A stretch of 64,000 bases of DNA from Rhizophagus irregularis (lineage: Eukaryota > Glomeromycota > Glomeromycetes > Glomerales > Glomeraceae). Position numbers and translations under genes: made by a program. The stretch lies in contig NC_089439.1 of NCBI RefSeq assembly GCF_026210795.1, forward strand, positions 434,001-498,000. The letters run 5' to 3'. The notes beneath the pieces are model-generated. The model worked only from the letters and a program-made list of their open reading frames with translations. It made no database searches and was not told the DNA's origin. Shown here in pieces: positions 11,176 through 23,516 of this stretch (within the stretch, counting starts at the first letter, position 1; each line of letters begins with the position of its first letter).

Positions 11176-13058
11176 AGATTAGAGTCTAGATCATTCTAAC
11201 GTGATTTCAACCTAACTTTTTTTAGGTATACTAGTTGATGATCTGATTCTCATAGTTTCCTTGACATGTAATATTTTATATAAAAAAAAAATTTTCGGGT
11301 TATAGATAAAGGCGTTATCATAATGTTTAAATGAAAAAACAAGGAATTTAACTTGTTGATCATAGTAGTCAGTGGATTTATATTTGGTATGAAAATTTTT
11401 TCCGGGAGTATTTTTAGAGCTTCCTGTGGTACTTTTATGTCATATTAATTTAACCATCAAATTGTAGGTTTTTGGTAGAATTTAATTTTATTATTGATCA
11501 TTTATTAAATTTAAAAAAAAAAATTTTCAATCGAAATTCAATTATAACATAAAAAAAAATTTTTTTTTTTTTTGGTATAAAAAACCTTTTTTTTTATTAA
11601 AGTTTGATTTTTTAAATTTAATTAATATTATAGAATTCATATTTAAGTGCCGTATTATGTTTTGCGCAACGTAAATTTATTACTTGGTAATCAAGATTCT
11701 GAAGTGGCGTACTTGCCGCTTCCCCACGAATATTATATTGCTTTAAATTGTAGCGTTTGTTGAAATCATCAACTTATCCATTTGATCCCTTAAATTTATC
11801 TTTACACAAGTAGGGTTAAAGCTTCTTCAATAATAGGAAAAGGTATCTTTCTTTCACGCCTTAAACGAGTCACTATCCACAGAAAGCTAATAATCTTTTG
11901 CTTTAAAATGTCACTTCTTTCGCTAACACTACTATATTCATTAGCTAAGTCTTTTTGTTTTAAAAAAAAGTGTTGCTATTTTTTTTTAAACAAATTTCTT
12001 TTTTTTTTGCACAGCAGTAAGAAACTTTCTTTTTTGGGGGACTTCATCTTTGACTTTTTAGGGTCTTCAACTTCATCAAGTTTTTTTGGGGGTTTATTTT
12101 TTGCATTGATATATGTAATATAAAACAGAAGAACGAAACATGAAATATGAACATATCCATTATTAATTTTATTACAGTATAATAAAAATAAATAATATAT
12201 GAAAATTTTCATGTAAAATGAATGTCAGATTATCTCTTATGGTAAAATTTCATTTCGATTGGAAATATGCGGGATTTTAAATTTTTAATACTTGATATTT
12301 TTATATTCCCCATAAAATGGATGAAAGAAAAGATTTAAATCATAATTATAACAAAAACTGATAAATTTTATTAGATTTTATTATTAAAATATTAAGTTTT
12401 TTACCTTATATTTACTGTATGTTAAGCGAACAAAAAATTAAGATAATTAAAACATTTTAGCGATCTAATATATCAGATTTGAATAGAAATCCATAATATT
12501 ATTTATTAGGCTATTTAAAATGTGAAAAGTGGTCGACATTTTTAAAGAAAATAGTATTAAATAAAGAGAAGTAGAAAAAAAAAGTTCGTAGGGTTAACTA
12601 AACAAAATATCAAAATAAATAAAGAAATAAAAAAAGTTTATCCAAGTTTGTATATAAAATGAATTTACATTTCTAAAAAAAACAAATATGATTTTAGATG
12701 AAAAAGACTTTGAAATAAAATTTGTCCCCCAGTTTGGCTGGCATATAAAACATTTATTCCATGTTTTTTTTCGTATCATATTCACGGATAAAATTTTTAC
12801 AGAGTTGGTCAAAAACCTTAAAATATGCCACGATATGAGAAATTCTTTTTCTCGCGAAAATAATGAAATTATTCATTATTTATTTTATTATTATAATAAA
12901 CTTTTAAGTGTTTCAAAATAAATTTCATGTAAAAAATCACTTTGTATTTTCAGCTTAATTTGTAAAATATAGAAATTTTACGTTTTTTATCGTTCTTTTT
13001 TTTTAACAAATCACAATATTAATAACTTTATTAATACAATTTATTTGAATACACCATC
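11176..13058. other. Gene-poor AT-rich region with long homopolymer runs
   Basis: Poly-T/poly-A runs are frequent (for example ~11515-11600 and 11965-12060). The ORFs of 71-78 codons at 11908-12212 and 12594-12921 are low-complexity (Phe/Lys rich), overlap on opposite strands, and are not supported as genes. Nothing else is recognisable. Confidence 0.5.
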
Positions 13059-15110
13059 TCATAATACGATTAATTGTTCGATCAAGATCTTTGTCAATTT
13101 AATCCTAGTTTGATTATCAGTTGTAATAATTTTAAAATTTTCATTATTCAAATAAATCATTGCTTTTTGGTGATATTGAACTAATTTTATAACTTGAACT
13201 CCTCTTATCTTCTTCAAATTCATCTATTCTATATCCATACTAATAAAATTAATGAAAATTATTAATATACTTCGTTATTAAAAATAGATTATTTTGTTTA
13301 AAACTTACTATTTGTTCAGTTAATTCATTAATAAGTTTTGAGACATTGAATTCCCCACAAACATATCTTTGTTGATTTAATTGATTTCCGCTAAAGTTAA
13401 CGATGTTTTTGTATTATGAATATTAAGTGTTCCATTCAATGATGCTATTAGCGAATCTTTTCCAAGATTAGTAACCAATTCAATATTTGAGGCAAGCTTA
13501 AATAATAATAAAACAACTTTGATGTTTAATAATTATTTACATGTTTTGTTTGAATTCTCTAATAAACTTACATTTTCTGTCATAACAGTCCTAACAAATT
13601 GCGAATTAATAAAAATATTAACGATATCTAAACACTCATCAATGAGTTCGGTAAATTCGGCTTTATATTGCCCGATTCTAAACATGCTGAGGTGGTTTCC
13701 TTTCTCTCAACATATTTGTTATCTCATTGACTGTTAATCGAATGTCAATTGGAAGATTTATAGGTTTTATTTGTAAACCTTCATCACCTCCTCACAATCA
13801 TACTCGGATTCTTTTTTAAATTTCTCATTAATTAGTCACGCTAAAAAGTAATATAATAATAATTATTACACTGTAAATATTATTGAATTGTTTGAATTAT
13901 TTCCCCCCACTTTCTAATGAAATTAATGGCCGTAATGACGGATATCCAGCGAAGACAAAACATGGTTCTTGATATTTTTCCTGTAATGAACTATCAGCCC
14001 TAGATGCATAATATAATAACGATTGCTCAATCATGTCTTGATGATGCATCGGATTATCTGGTCAAGTACATTTTTTGCTGTCTCTCGGTACACATCCTAA
14101 TGACATAAAGATAGTATTAACAAATATCTGGTTCTTGTTTCATTATTAATAACAATTATTTAACGTACCATTCCCCACATATATTAGAATATTTGAGGGA
14201 TTCCTCAGCCATAGGATATACTGCATAGAAGGGAATACCACGTAATCCTACGGCACTTAAGTGTTGACTTAAAAAAACCTATTATATCAAAAATAATTCC
14301 ATTCATCGTACAAGGGAATAAAACATTTCCTTTATTTTTTAAAGTGTTGGCTAATAAATATAATTAATTAGTTATAATATTTAAATTAAATTATGCTAAG
14401 CTTAAATTATATTTTATTCGTATCAACACAATACACAATTTCCAATTTCAATAAGAATAGTTTCAAATCTAGCTCCACCCTTATCACGCAAGTCGTTAAG
14501 AATGATAACATCAGCATTATTGAATACCGTCTCATTAAAGGCAAAGGATGTATGATGATGACACTATACTAATCTATTAAAAAAGATTCAATTTTTTTAT
14601 AATAAGTAAAAAATTAATTAAGTAACATATCCATAACTTTAAATGTTAAGTTACCTTTTCACCTCCACAATCAATCATCCAATTAGCACTACCAAGACAA
14701 TAACCTGAACTAAACGCTTCAAATTCATATAAATTCTACTGAATACGTTAGAAGTTATATAACGAACAATTACTGAAAAAATATGTATTAGCGAAACTCA
14801 CCAGATGTTCTTCAAATATTACAGAGTCAGTGACGGCGGTAAAAATAATAGTAGATCCAGGTTGTGAATGAGTTCGAGTTTTAAGTACACTATCACCAAA
14901 GAAATGCACCAATTCCTTCATCGTCTGTTTATATAAAAAAAAATACGATTAATAAATAAAAATAGCTTCAATTATTAAATATTTGAAAGTTATTTTACCT
15001 TCCAAATAAAATTGTAGGTGTATATTCGATAATATAAGGTAAAACCAACATATGACGAACCCACCACCTGCAACTCCACTACCATTACCAGTCAATTAAA
15101 TGATCCAATT
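13059..15110 (-). pseudogene. INTS9: Decayed copy of Integrator complex subunit 9 (INTS9-like, beta-CASP fold)
   Basis: Reading the minus strand gives, in order, blocks that align with INTS9: HMLVLPYI (~15040; compare MALPYITE), LVHFFGDSVLKT (~14910), SSGYCLGSANWMI (~14700; INTS9 has SSGYCLGSSNWII), VFNNADVIILNDL (~14520), NTLKNKGNVLFPC (~14345) and SAVGLRGIPFYAVYPMAEES (~14230), QEPCFVFAGYPSLRP (~13950), INLPIDIRLTVNEI (~13750), and a C-terminal part ending in TGA at 13059. Splice-like GTGAGT/GTAAGT and TTNAG signals separate blocks. The gene is broken: TGA replaces a probable Trp codon after KKCT, TAG follows PPQHV, and frames shift between 13200 and 13220. The N-terminal ~100 residues (first metallo-beta-lactamase part) are missing. 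In cells INTS9 pairs with INTS11 in the Integrator snRNA-processing complex, so a functional copy must exist elsewhere. Confidence 0.8.
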
Positions 15111-15147
15111 TACGATGTTTCCTGTCATGTTCTTTATTTTCTGATAT

Positions 15148-15345
15148 AGCATCGACGTATGATCTGAATGATCTGATATATTGGAAGAAACCTCAACAGA
15201 AACTGATACATGTTGTTCGTGCTTTTGATCCTATAATATCACAAGAAGCTAATCCACAATCTATTAAGAAATTCATTTGCATTAATTTGATTACGACTTT
15301 AAAGGATGCTATTTTAAAAAATTGTAATAATAATCATTTTAATTA
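15148..15345 (+). pseudogene. Open coding-like fragment, unrecognised
   Basis: The + strand is open from ~15148 to TAA at 15343. It reads STYDLNDLIYWKKPQQK and later FDPIISQEANPQSIKKF, then a hydrophobic/Lys-Asn end. It begins exactly where the INTS9 copy on the opposite strand loses its N-terminus, so it may be the C-terminal end of a different gene joined there. DLIYWKKPQ resembles the first helix of reticulon-type domains, but the rest does not; I do not assign it. No start codon fits. Confidence 0.35.
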
Positions 15346-16589
15346 ATTTAATTCGCCGATATAGAAATAAGTAGTAATTACCAATTTCATTTTGGTACAA
15401 TTTATAATAGACAAAAATATTTTTTTTTTTTGTGATATGATATATAAAACACGAAGATTTTTTTGGGGACAAACGTGGATTTTATATTATTTTTAACGTA
15501 TGACAATGCAGGTGTAAGTGTGTAACAGCACACCACAGTGCAATCAAAAAAAGCCCGGGCACGTGATTATAGTAAAATACCCATTGTTTCAATTTTTTTC
15601 ACGCTCTATTAAGGAAAAAAGTAAAGAGTTTGTTGATTTGTTTAATGATACTTAAGATAATTGAAAAAAATTTTGGTAGTAATAAGCGGGGAAGTAATGA
15701 AAAATAATTACAGTTATAAATTTTAGAATTATACTATAATAGAAATTTTTAAAATTATCGAATTTATTTGTAAAAGTTGTGCGACCTATTTATTGTCTTG
15801 CTGATCATAAACTGAAATTTATCCCCAGGTTATTTGGGAGTTAAGGTCGGGTCAGGGGTTGAGTTACATAAATGTAAATCCGAATATTTATCGAGTTTGG
15901 TTTTTATCCGACCCAGTTAGACCTTTTCGGAACACTACTAACCATCTAAGCGTATAAACGAAAATTGGGACTTATCAAATTTGAATGCATCGTTATATTT
16001 TAAATTTGAATTTTGCTAACTTGCCCCCTGGGTTAAATTATCTGGGTTAAATCCTCCCCCTAAATTTATATTTTACATCAACCATTTTTTTTTTTTAAAA
16101 AAAATTGTTTGTGTTAATATTATTCATTTCACATTATATAGATTTTATTTATTTGGACATTATAGAATATAGAGTATAATGACCAAGTTTTCTTACATTT
16201 TGACAATGTTTCTTGTTTTTGATTGTGACCATAATTTGCATTTCTTTTTTGAAAATTTGGGCAAAATTATATAATTATATAAAATTTACTAGTAGGTTAA
16301 ATCACCCAGGTTAAATCACCCTGAGTTAAAATTAGTCTTATACTTTAAATTTTATCCTTTCTTCATTTCAATTTACTTGAATTCTATAATTTAAAATTAT
16401 ACATTAGATGAATTAAACTCGCATACCTTTCGATTTATTTGTTAGGCTTTTGGTCCGAACCAGGACGGCTATTATTTGATATTGACAATGACCGACTTCA
16501 TGTTTGATACCGGAGTAAATTACCCATATATGGTTGTCTAAAGTGGAGTAGCATTACGGCTAAGAAATTAAAAAATGACAAATATTTAT
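15346..16589. other. Intergenic region with GGTTAAAT direct repeats
   Basis: No gene seen. GGGTTAAAT(T/C) is repeated at ~16032, 16050, 16293 and 16308, with a CCCCCT/CCTCCCCC context, probably remnants of a dispersed repeat. A CACGTG core lies at 15560. Confidence 0.4.
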
Positions 16590-17193
16590 TATGATCACGT
16601 GATACTACTCCGCGGAAACATCGGAAAGGATCGTCATATACGTGATAATATACATTTTATCACAATTCATTATATACGCGTAATCACAATAAAATAAAGT
16701 CTAGTAATTGCCTAATTGGTACCCAAATATTGGTAACTTTTTTTATACAGCAGCATCACCAAAATGATTTAATAAGCTATTTTGGTAAACAAAAGTATAT
16801 TCGGGGGTTTAACCTGATAACCGAATTAGTAAGTCTAACTAGTAGATATAATGACAATGAACTGAAACTCTTCATATCATAATAAAATGTTTCATATTAA
16901 AGTTTTAATTATCGGAATTGGAGACTTATTATATCATATATTATTCAGCCAAGTAATACTATCTACTTCAATGGCTTTTACCGTATATGCATGAATCGTT
17001 GACATATGTTAGCGTTATAATCATATCAGATATACTTTTCTTACTTTTATGTAAATTTTATATATCAGAAATGGCTAAAAAGAACGGTATGCAGTACACG
17101 TCATAATTATAGGACGAAACGCTTATAAATAGTACAGAGTGAAGGCAAAAAAACGCGATAATAATATCATAAATTCCAAAAAAAAAAAAAAAT

Positions 17194-17628
17194 ATGGACA
17201 GATTTTTAAATCACATGGATTACAACGACATATTTTCATTTCTTAATATAAATGAACAAGTGCATAAGCTAGCAAGGGATGGTACAATTTCTCAAATGTT
17301 AGCTGGTAAAGAATTGCTTAAGATTTGTTTAAATTGCAAATTGCAATCAGATAATCAACGTGATATAATTGATATTGATTCGGCAACGAATGAAATTTGG
17401 AACTCACGTTTAACGATCTCACAAAAAAAGCAGTTTAAGAATCTTGCAGATAATTTAAACAAGGCTCGAAATGCCAAGAATATCGAATTAATCATTCTGA
17501 TTAATACACCACAAATTACAACAACAGCTTTTGAGAGTTCTTTTTTTAACGGAGCGAGCTTTCATGATGACAAAAGTCTTGAACCTTTTCTACCTTTAGG
17601 TGTGGCTTATGGTGGGTCCTTTTGGTAA
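17194..17628 (+). CDS. Small HMG-box-like family protein, copy 2 (144 aa)
   Basis: Closest in sequence to copy 3 at 28655 and carried by the same segmental duplication. It starts MDRFLNHMDYNDIFSFL, and a run of 14 A directly precedes the start codon. It lacks seven residues present in copy 1 after QKLA, a clean in-frame deletion. Core motifs: RDGTISQML, KELLKICL, SDNQRDIIDI, ATNEIWNS, LTISQKKQFKNLADNLNKARN, INTPQIT, FNGASFHDDKSLE and LPLGVAYGGSF. The Trp-to-Phe-to-LAD spacing fits helices 2-3 of an HMG box, while the N-terminal strand of that domain is not recognisable. It is intact and single-exon. Upstream ~70-90 bases there is a TATAAATAG element (17126) that could be a TATA box. Function is unknown; DNA binding is an inference. 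Confidence 0.8.
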   Translation: MDRFLNHMDYNDIFSFLNINEQVHKLARDGTISQMLAGKELLKICLNCKLQSDNQRDIIDIDSATNEIWNSRLTISQKKQFKNLADNLNKARNAKNIELIILINTPQITTTAFESSFFNGASFHDDKSLEPFLPLGVAYGGSFW

Positions 17629-20397
17629 AATTTCACCTCCCGTTACAGTGATATTTATCTTTTCTAATTTCTTTAAAGAAAGTCCTCATTTTCGTAAAAA
17701 AATATACATTTCATTAAATAATTTTTACACTTAAGCTTATGTTAAGAATTGAGTTTTTTTTTAAGATTTAAATTCATTCTTTTTTATTATAATATATATA
17801 TGGATAAATTTACAAAATTCGACAATCTTACAAATTTTATTCACAAAATTTCTCTATCTTATAAATTTGTATTTGTATTTTCTTAGATTTCAAATATTTT
17901 TGTTACATGAAGCTTAGTAAATTTAGAGAAATTGTTCTACCAATAATATTAGCCTATTTTTTTTAAATAAATAAGTTTCATATAAATATTAACTAAATTA
18001 TCATTATTTACAATTTATTAATATTTCCTATAATTTCTAATTATGTAACCTTTTTTTAGTTGGGATAAACACATTGTAACTTACTTAAATGATATCATTA
18101 ATAATATTAAGCATTTTTTTTCACACTTAAACAACATAAATTGAAGCTAAACCTTCGCTTCGAAAATAATTATTTTTATATTCTTAATTATTTTACAAGT
18201 TATTCTAAAATAATTACAGAAGATACAAATTACAGAATTACTAAATTCTGTGACCTTTAAAAATTCGATCATTTTGCTTGTATGAAAGGGCAATCATTTC
18301 CATTTTGAGTTTTTCGCCCGTACAACGCCGCGGTGTAATTTTGAATTTATGATATATTTGATTTTTTAATAAAAATGTTCATTGTCCAAGCCAAAAATGG
18401 AGATAAAAATATGCGATATTTTATTACAATTTATAATTTAATTAATATAATGATAAAAGATTGATATACATTTGGAATATCTACAATGAATCTTTAAGAC
18501 TACATTTTGTTTTAATAAATTTTTTGATCAAAGTTTTTTTGAATTTGTGTAATTTATAATCGCGTGAAATTTAAAAAAAAAAAATTTGGAGTCAATAAAT
18601 TAATTAAGTAGGAAAATAGATCGATTTGGTTTGATTTTTTTTCTAATTAATTTTTTAATAACGGTTTGTCGAAAAATTTTTTGGTGTTTTTATATAAATT
18701 TTTAAAGATAGATTAGATATAATCAACTATTTTTTTTAATAAAAATATTGAATTAACGACAGGACCCAAGCAGTTTATACCATTAATAGGTAACAAGAGG
18801 TCGGCACTCATTTACCCATTAGCTCTACGAGTCTCTTCAGGGCCAGAATCACATAATGCCGTCTGGCATTGTCAAAAAAAGGAAGGATCTACCCGTAATT
18901 TTTGGCTCTGGTTCATTCTACGCAAACTCTTGCTCAGGTCCTTTAACCACCATTACTATTAAATTTACGTTACATCAATTATTAATTTATACAACAAGTG
19001 TTTCTATCAGGTTCATAATTTGCTGTTCGCCACTCGCCGATAGAACTTTTATGGTTGTCTTGATCAACAAATTTAGATAATGATGAAAGCTAAGTTGAAT
19101 CGCACAAAGCCCCTTTAAATGATCTACATTCAAAGTAATTTAAACTAAAAAATTTCCAATTTCATGTGTGACAATTGTGATATGATAACACAAATCACTG
19201 GAATTACATTTTAACCTTTATAATCGTGTATTTGAAAAAATAATAATTATTTCACAAAATTTCTTATGAATAATGATTTTTATTTTGACAATGATAATCA
19301 TTTGACAATGATTTATTATACTAAATTATACATTTATACATTTTATATAGACAATAGATAATCAAGTATGAGATGATCAATTATCTGAAAATGTTCTATC
19401 GTTCGTTTCCCGTCTCTTAATTTACTTCCTTGTTTTCCTAAATAATGAAGTTATTCATGTACAAATTTTAATTTAAATAAAATTATCTAATTAATATTTT
19501 TATAATCGCGAAAAGCTAAATGTAAATTTAAAATTTAATATCTAAAAAAAAAAAATATTATCGTGGCCTCACGATAAAAAAGATTTAATACATATCGTAC
19601 ATTCATTTATATAATTTTATGTTGTTTTAAAGATTTATTCATCTAAACCGTATTTATGCTGTATTTATGATAATAATAGTTGATTTTAGTATAGATTGGA
19701 ACAAAAGTTAATAGAATTAGAACTGCATCGTCCGTAATTTTATCCAGAAATGTCGGCCGGCACTAAATCACGTGATACAGATCACTGACTATGTGCTGGC
19801 CGGAAATGCTTAATTTTGGGCTTTAATTGTACGTATGATGACTATGACGTCCATTGTATTACCCAAACTACGCAACAGTAATTGACATGTTACAAACAAG
19901 ATTATTTTCCTGCAATATTTCATTGTTTTTAAAAAGAAATATAATTATCATAAAAAATTCATTGAATACGATTAAAAGAAATATTTGTGGACTTTCAGTA
20001 ACCGGTGAGGAAACGATATCTTATTAATATAAAATGTCTCAGATCATTTTCGTTTATTATTTGAAAGTTCAAATAACAAATAAATCGAAATTTCGAATAT
20101 AATGTTTAAAAAGAATAATATATTTAGCATTTATCATTATTTTATGACAGTAAAAATTCTATTTATATTTTATTTATTATTATTATTTTATTTTTATTTA
20201 TTTATTTATTTTTTTTTGACAAACACAAAAAAATTGAAGGTAGATCATTTCATACAATTATCATGATTAGTTTGTTTTCATCATACCCGCTTCTGCAAAG
20301 TTATGTTTTAGAAGTACTTATTAGCGCCCATGCCTATTCATCCAAAGTCCCGAAGTGTAGACAAAAATAATGTAAATGAAATATAATTGTATCAGGA
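17629..20397. other. Non-coding 3' flank of copy 2 within duplication A
   Basis: No gene is supported. The segment at ~18770-18960 (GGTAACAAGAGGTCGGCACTC, then GGGCCAGAATCACATAATG and AAAGGAAGGATCT) is related to the inner part of the small element at 22593-22844 and to 30440-30480. The 74-codon ORF at 18856 falls in this repeat and is not a gene. A GGCCGGCAC / GTGCTGGCC hairpin lies around 19755-19803, with TCACGTGA in its loop. Confidence 0.45.
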
Positions 20398-21255
20398 TCG
20401 ATGGTAGGACCGACTCACCCGAGCAATACATATATATATATAGGTAACAAGAAAGGACAAAATTTTTATAATAGTCCTACGTCGCAAGGTTTTTATTAAG
20501 ATAAATAGGAAAACTCAACATATGACCTCGCAAATTGCCCAGAAAATAAGCAATTTATCCGTATGGCCTTTTAATAATTTTTTTTTTTTTTTTTTTTTAC
20601 AAAAACAATTTAATCAATTTTCTTGCTTTTGCGATTTACAACATTTCATTTTTCAATATCTTCCTGCTAATTAAAATATCCATCATAATAATTCTTTTCA
20701 TCCCTTATTAACTTTTACATATTACCATCAATTAAAATTTTGCTTCTAAATATGATAAACTATGTTAAATGTTTACATATTACAATTGCTTATTTTTTGG
20801 TATTATCTAATAATGCATTATATAACTTTTAAAAATTTTGCGAAAATAAGCAAATGAAAAATAAGACAGCAATTAATTTTACGCAAACCCAATCTCTAAC
20901 TGTGGCTAAAACAACCAAAACAGCATGTGACTAAGCAAAATGATATTTTTGTTACCTATAAACCACCCTCCAAAAAATGGTAGCCGGATTCATTTTGCTG
21001 TGTTACGTATAATATTATGGATGTGAGCGACAATTAGAGTTTTTACATATTTTGTCCACAGAATAATTATAAAATTGAAGAACAGCTAGAATGTGGCACT
21101 ACGTGACAAATTACTGACCTTAATCTCCTTACCTAATCCTAACACTAGTCCTAAAATGCTAAATCTGGCTACCATTTTTTGGAGGCGACGCTATGATCGT
21201 CGTTACCTATACATATATTGCTCAAGCCGGACCTCGAGGTCATTTTAAAACCACG
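20398..21255. mobile_element. Insertion in duplication A absent from copy B (non-autonomous element)
   Basis: Copy B is continuous where copy A has ~860 extra bases. The ends are a diverged inverted repeat: GAGCAATACATATATATATA...GGTAAC near 20420-20445 versus GTTACCTATACATATATTGC near 21202-21221. There is no transposase. Its interior holds a second element (20968-21185). The exact ends and target duplication are unclear. Confidence 0.6.
20968..21185. mobile_element. Nested MITE-like element (~218 bp)
   Basis: The ends CCTCCAAAAAATGGTAGCC and its reverse complement (21167-21185) pair almost perfectly for ~23 bases. GTTACCTATA is present on both sides (20951-20960 and 21202-21211), either as a flanking duplication or as part of the host element's own repeats. 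No ORF. Confidence 0.75.
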
Positions 21256-21540
21256 GCAGAACAAATTCTTTATTGAAAAAAATAATTAAGAAAAAAAAAT
21301 TTAAAATTTTTTTTTTTTTTTACAAAGTAAAAATTTATTATAAAAGAAAAAAGAAAAAAAAATCAAATTAAACCAACCTACTCAATGACATTTGACCAAA
21401 ATTTTTTAATTTTACGCCACTATAAAATTGCATAAAGTTACAAAAAATTTGATCATAAAATTTGTTAAAAAATATAATATACTTTATGCTTAGCAACTTA
21501 TTTTAGATTTAATGTCTATTCATTAAGTCGCAGTAAAATC

Positions 21541-22592
21541 AGATCTCGTGGCCCATGGGTAGTTTATAAGCTATATGCCCAGAAACTATGTCGATCTTTT
21601 GGCAGGGGTGATTGTTCCTGTGATGTGCTTAATATTTAATCACAAAATGCATTAATCCTATATGAGCTAGTTCGATATGGCAAAAAAAAAATACCTTTGG
21701 TTGAAAGTTTATCATTTGAAAAATAACTCTCTCTTCTCATTTTTTTTCAACGTTTTTTTTACTTTTAAAATGCATAAAGTTATGTCTACAAATAAATAAT
21801 GTGTTCGCTTCCTCATGATGACAAATGCGACGATCAAGCAAGAAATGGAACGAAAAAGATTCGTATTGGTTTCACAAATGTCCTGTTGGCACGTGATTAT
21901 GTACAATGATAACTGCGCTTCGGACTTGATAACGGTTTCCGTTTCTTAGTACTTGGCTACGTTTAATCAAAGAAAATCTTGCAATCTTTACAAATAATAT
22001 AAATATTATTATTCAAATACCCGAACAATAAATAACAAATAATCCTTTAGAAAATGATTTCCTTAACGGAACGAATAGTTCTGACTTCTGATAAAATAAA
22101 GGAAAATTTATTTCATTAAAGATAATTTCGTTATTTGTTTCATTTGTAATAGACTTTTACTTTGTTTATGCAATTTAGATTTTATTTTAAATTTTTTTAT
22201 TTTCTTCACTATAGATTTTACTTTACTTTTTCTTTCTTTCTTTTGAACTTTTTTTTTAAGCCTCTGAGGTCTAACCGACATATGCACAATTCACATTTGT
22301 GTTATGTGAAGGTAAATTTTATTTTATTAACAAAGAATATTGATTTAACTGAATAAAAAATGCTAAAGATGCAGTCAAACGTATAGAAATGGGACGCTCT
22401 CTCCGGTTCTGCTTACAAAGAATGCATGATGTTGATCAATAAACCAGCGATTTGGGCGACGACCGTACATTCATGATATTTAAGATCAGTTTATACATTT
22501 TAAATTAAATAGCTAATCGCTTTGAACCACTACTCCACTAGTATAAACTTTTGGTTTAATAACCCGCTTGCATCGGTCCGATTCCAAACCAC
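21541..22592. other. Intergenic region
   Basis: No gene is supported. A short stretch near 21855-21900 (ATTCGTATTGGTTTCACAAA...GGCACGTGAT) resembles 53800-53848 inside the POGK-like transposon, so a small repeat is shared. ORFs of 64 codons here are Phe/Lys-rich and low-complexity. Confidence 0.4.
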
Positions 22593-22844
22593 GGTTGACC
22601 GAGGACCCAGAAATATATATATAGGGGTCAGGTGACGAAAAAAAATTTTTTACTATGAGCTGTACGCATTTTTTCAGGGCCAGAATTATGATAATGTCAG
22701 TCGGTTACTATAATAGGAAATAAAATTCTAACTGGAATTATCAAAAATTATCTAAAAAAGGAAAGATTTTCATGATTTTTTTAGTTCAAAGTACACAAAC
22801 TCAAACCCGACCCTTATATATATATTTCTGGGTCCTGTTGACCG
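22593..22844. mobile_element. MITE-like inverted-repeat element (~252 bp)
   Basis: The left arm GGTTGACCGAGGACCCAGAA, continuing through ATATATATATAGGGGTC, is matched by the reverse complement of the right arm (with AACAGGACCCAGAAATATAT). The interior has GGGCCAGAATTATGATAATG, related to repeats at ~18840 and ~30470. No coding capacity is credible; the ORF at 22772 crosses the right arm. Confidence 0.75.
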
Positions 22845-23285
22845 GTTTCACCCAAACTAATGTCATCCCTACACCGCAATACCATATATATATATATTGT
22901 AATAATAAGTGCATTGAGCTCGACTGCAAAAATAAAAAAAAATGGATAGCAGAGTAATAATATAGATGACTATTTTAATATATTATCGATTCCTTTTAAT
23001 TAATTTAACCAAATTTTCCATTTCTTTTTTTTGAAAAAATAATTATACTGTACTTGAAATTTTCGAAACAAGTTCCGTTAGAATGGTCATTTTAGGGAAC
23101 TTGAATGACATGATGATGAAGTTGTTTAAATTGAACATAGTCTATTTATAGAGACAAAGGAATGATTAATATTATTTTCATTTTATGTTAAATATGACAA
23201 ATAAATAAAAAAAACACACCATGTTAATGGTATTGTTACACAAGAATAAGTTCATGATCACATGATGACGATCTATGTTGCGAAT
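22845..23285. other. Intergenic stretch
   Basis: Nothing recognisable; AT-rich, no credible ORF. Confidence 0.4.
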
Positions 23286-23516
23286 GTTGAATATAGTGCT
23301 TCGATCCGTTTCTAGTCCATCCGGATGAATCCGGATGAATCCGGATTTTTTTTCATCCGGATATCCGGTTTTGATCCGGATTTTGATCCGGATGAAAAAT
23401 ATCCGGATTCATCCGGAATCCGGATAGAAAAAAAAATTTTTTTCTAATATTTTTTATAGATTTTGTAATAAATAAATAGTCTATTAGTTTCGCAACTGAT
23501 AAATAATTTTGTAATA

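Larger units (their letters stand above)
16590..21540. repeat. Segmental duplication, copy A (partner at ~28100-31570)
   Basis: Matches with copy B occur in the same order along the whole stretch: TATACGTGATAATATACAT (16637 / 28237), TATTTTGGTAAACAAAAGT (16781 / 28365), the gene at 17194 / 28655, AATTCTGTGACCTTTAAAA (18243 / 29503), CGATAGAACTT (19039 / 30023), AGCTAAATGTAAATTTAAAA (19514 / 30891), TTAGCGCCCATGCCT (20320 / 31274) and CTATTCATTAAGTCGCAG (21516 / 31545). Many small indels show that the duplication is not recent. Copy A is longer mainly because of an ~860-bp insertion at 20398-21255. Confidence 0.85.

Noticed and set aside
11908-12921. ORFs of 71-78 codons on both strands
   Set aside because: Homopolymer-driven Phe/Lys-rich products overlapping in antisense; no motifs.
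18856-19080. 74-codon ORF after copy 2
   Set aside because: It overlaps a dispersed repeat and is not preserved in duplication copy B.
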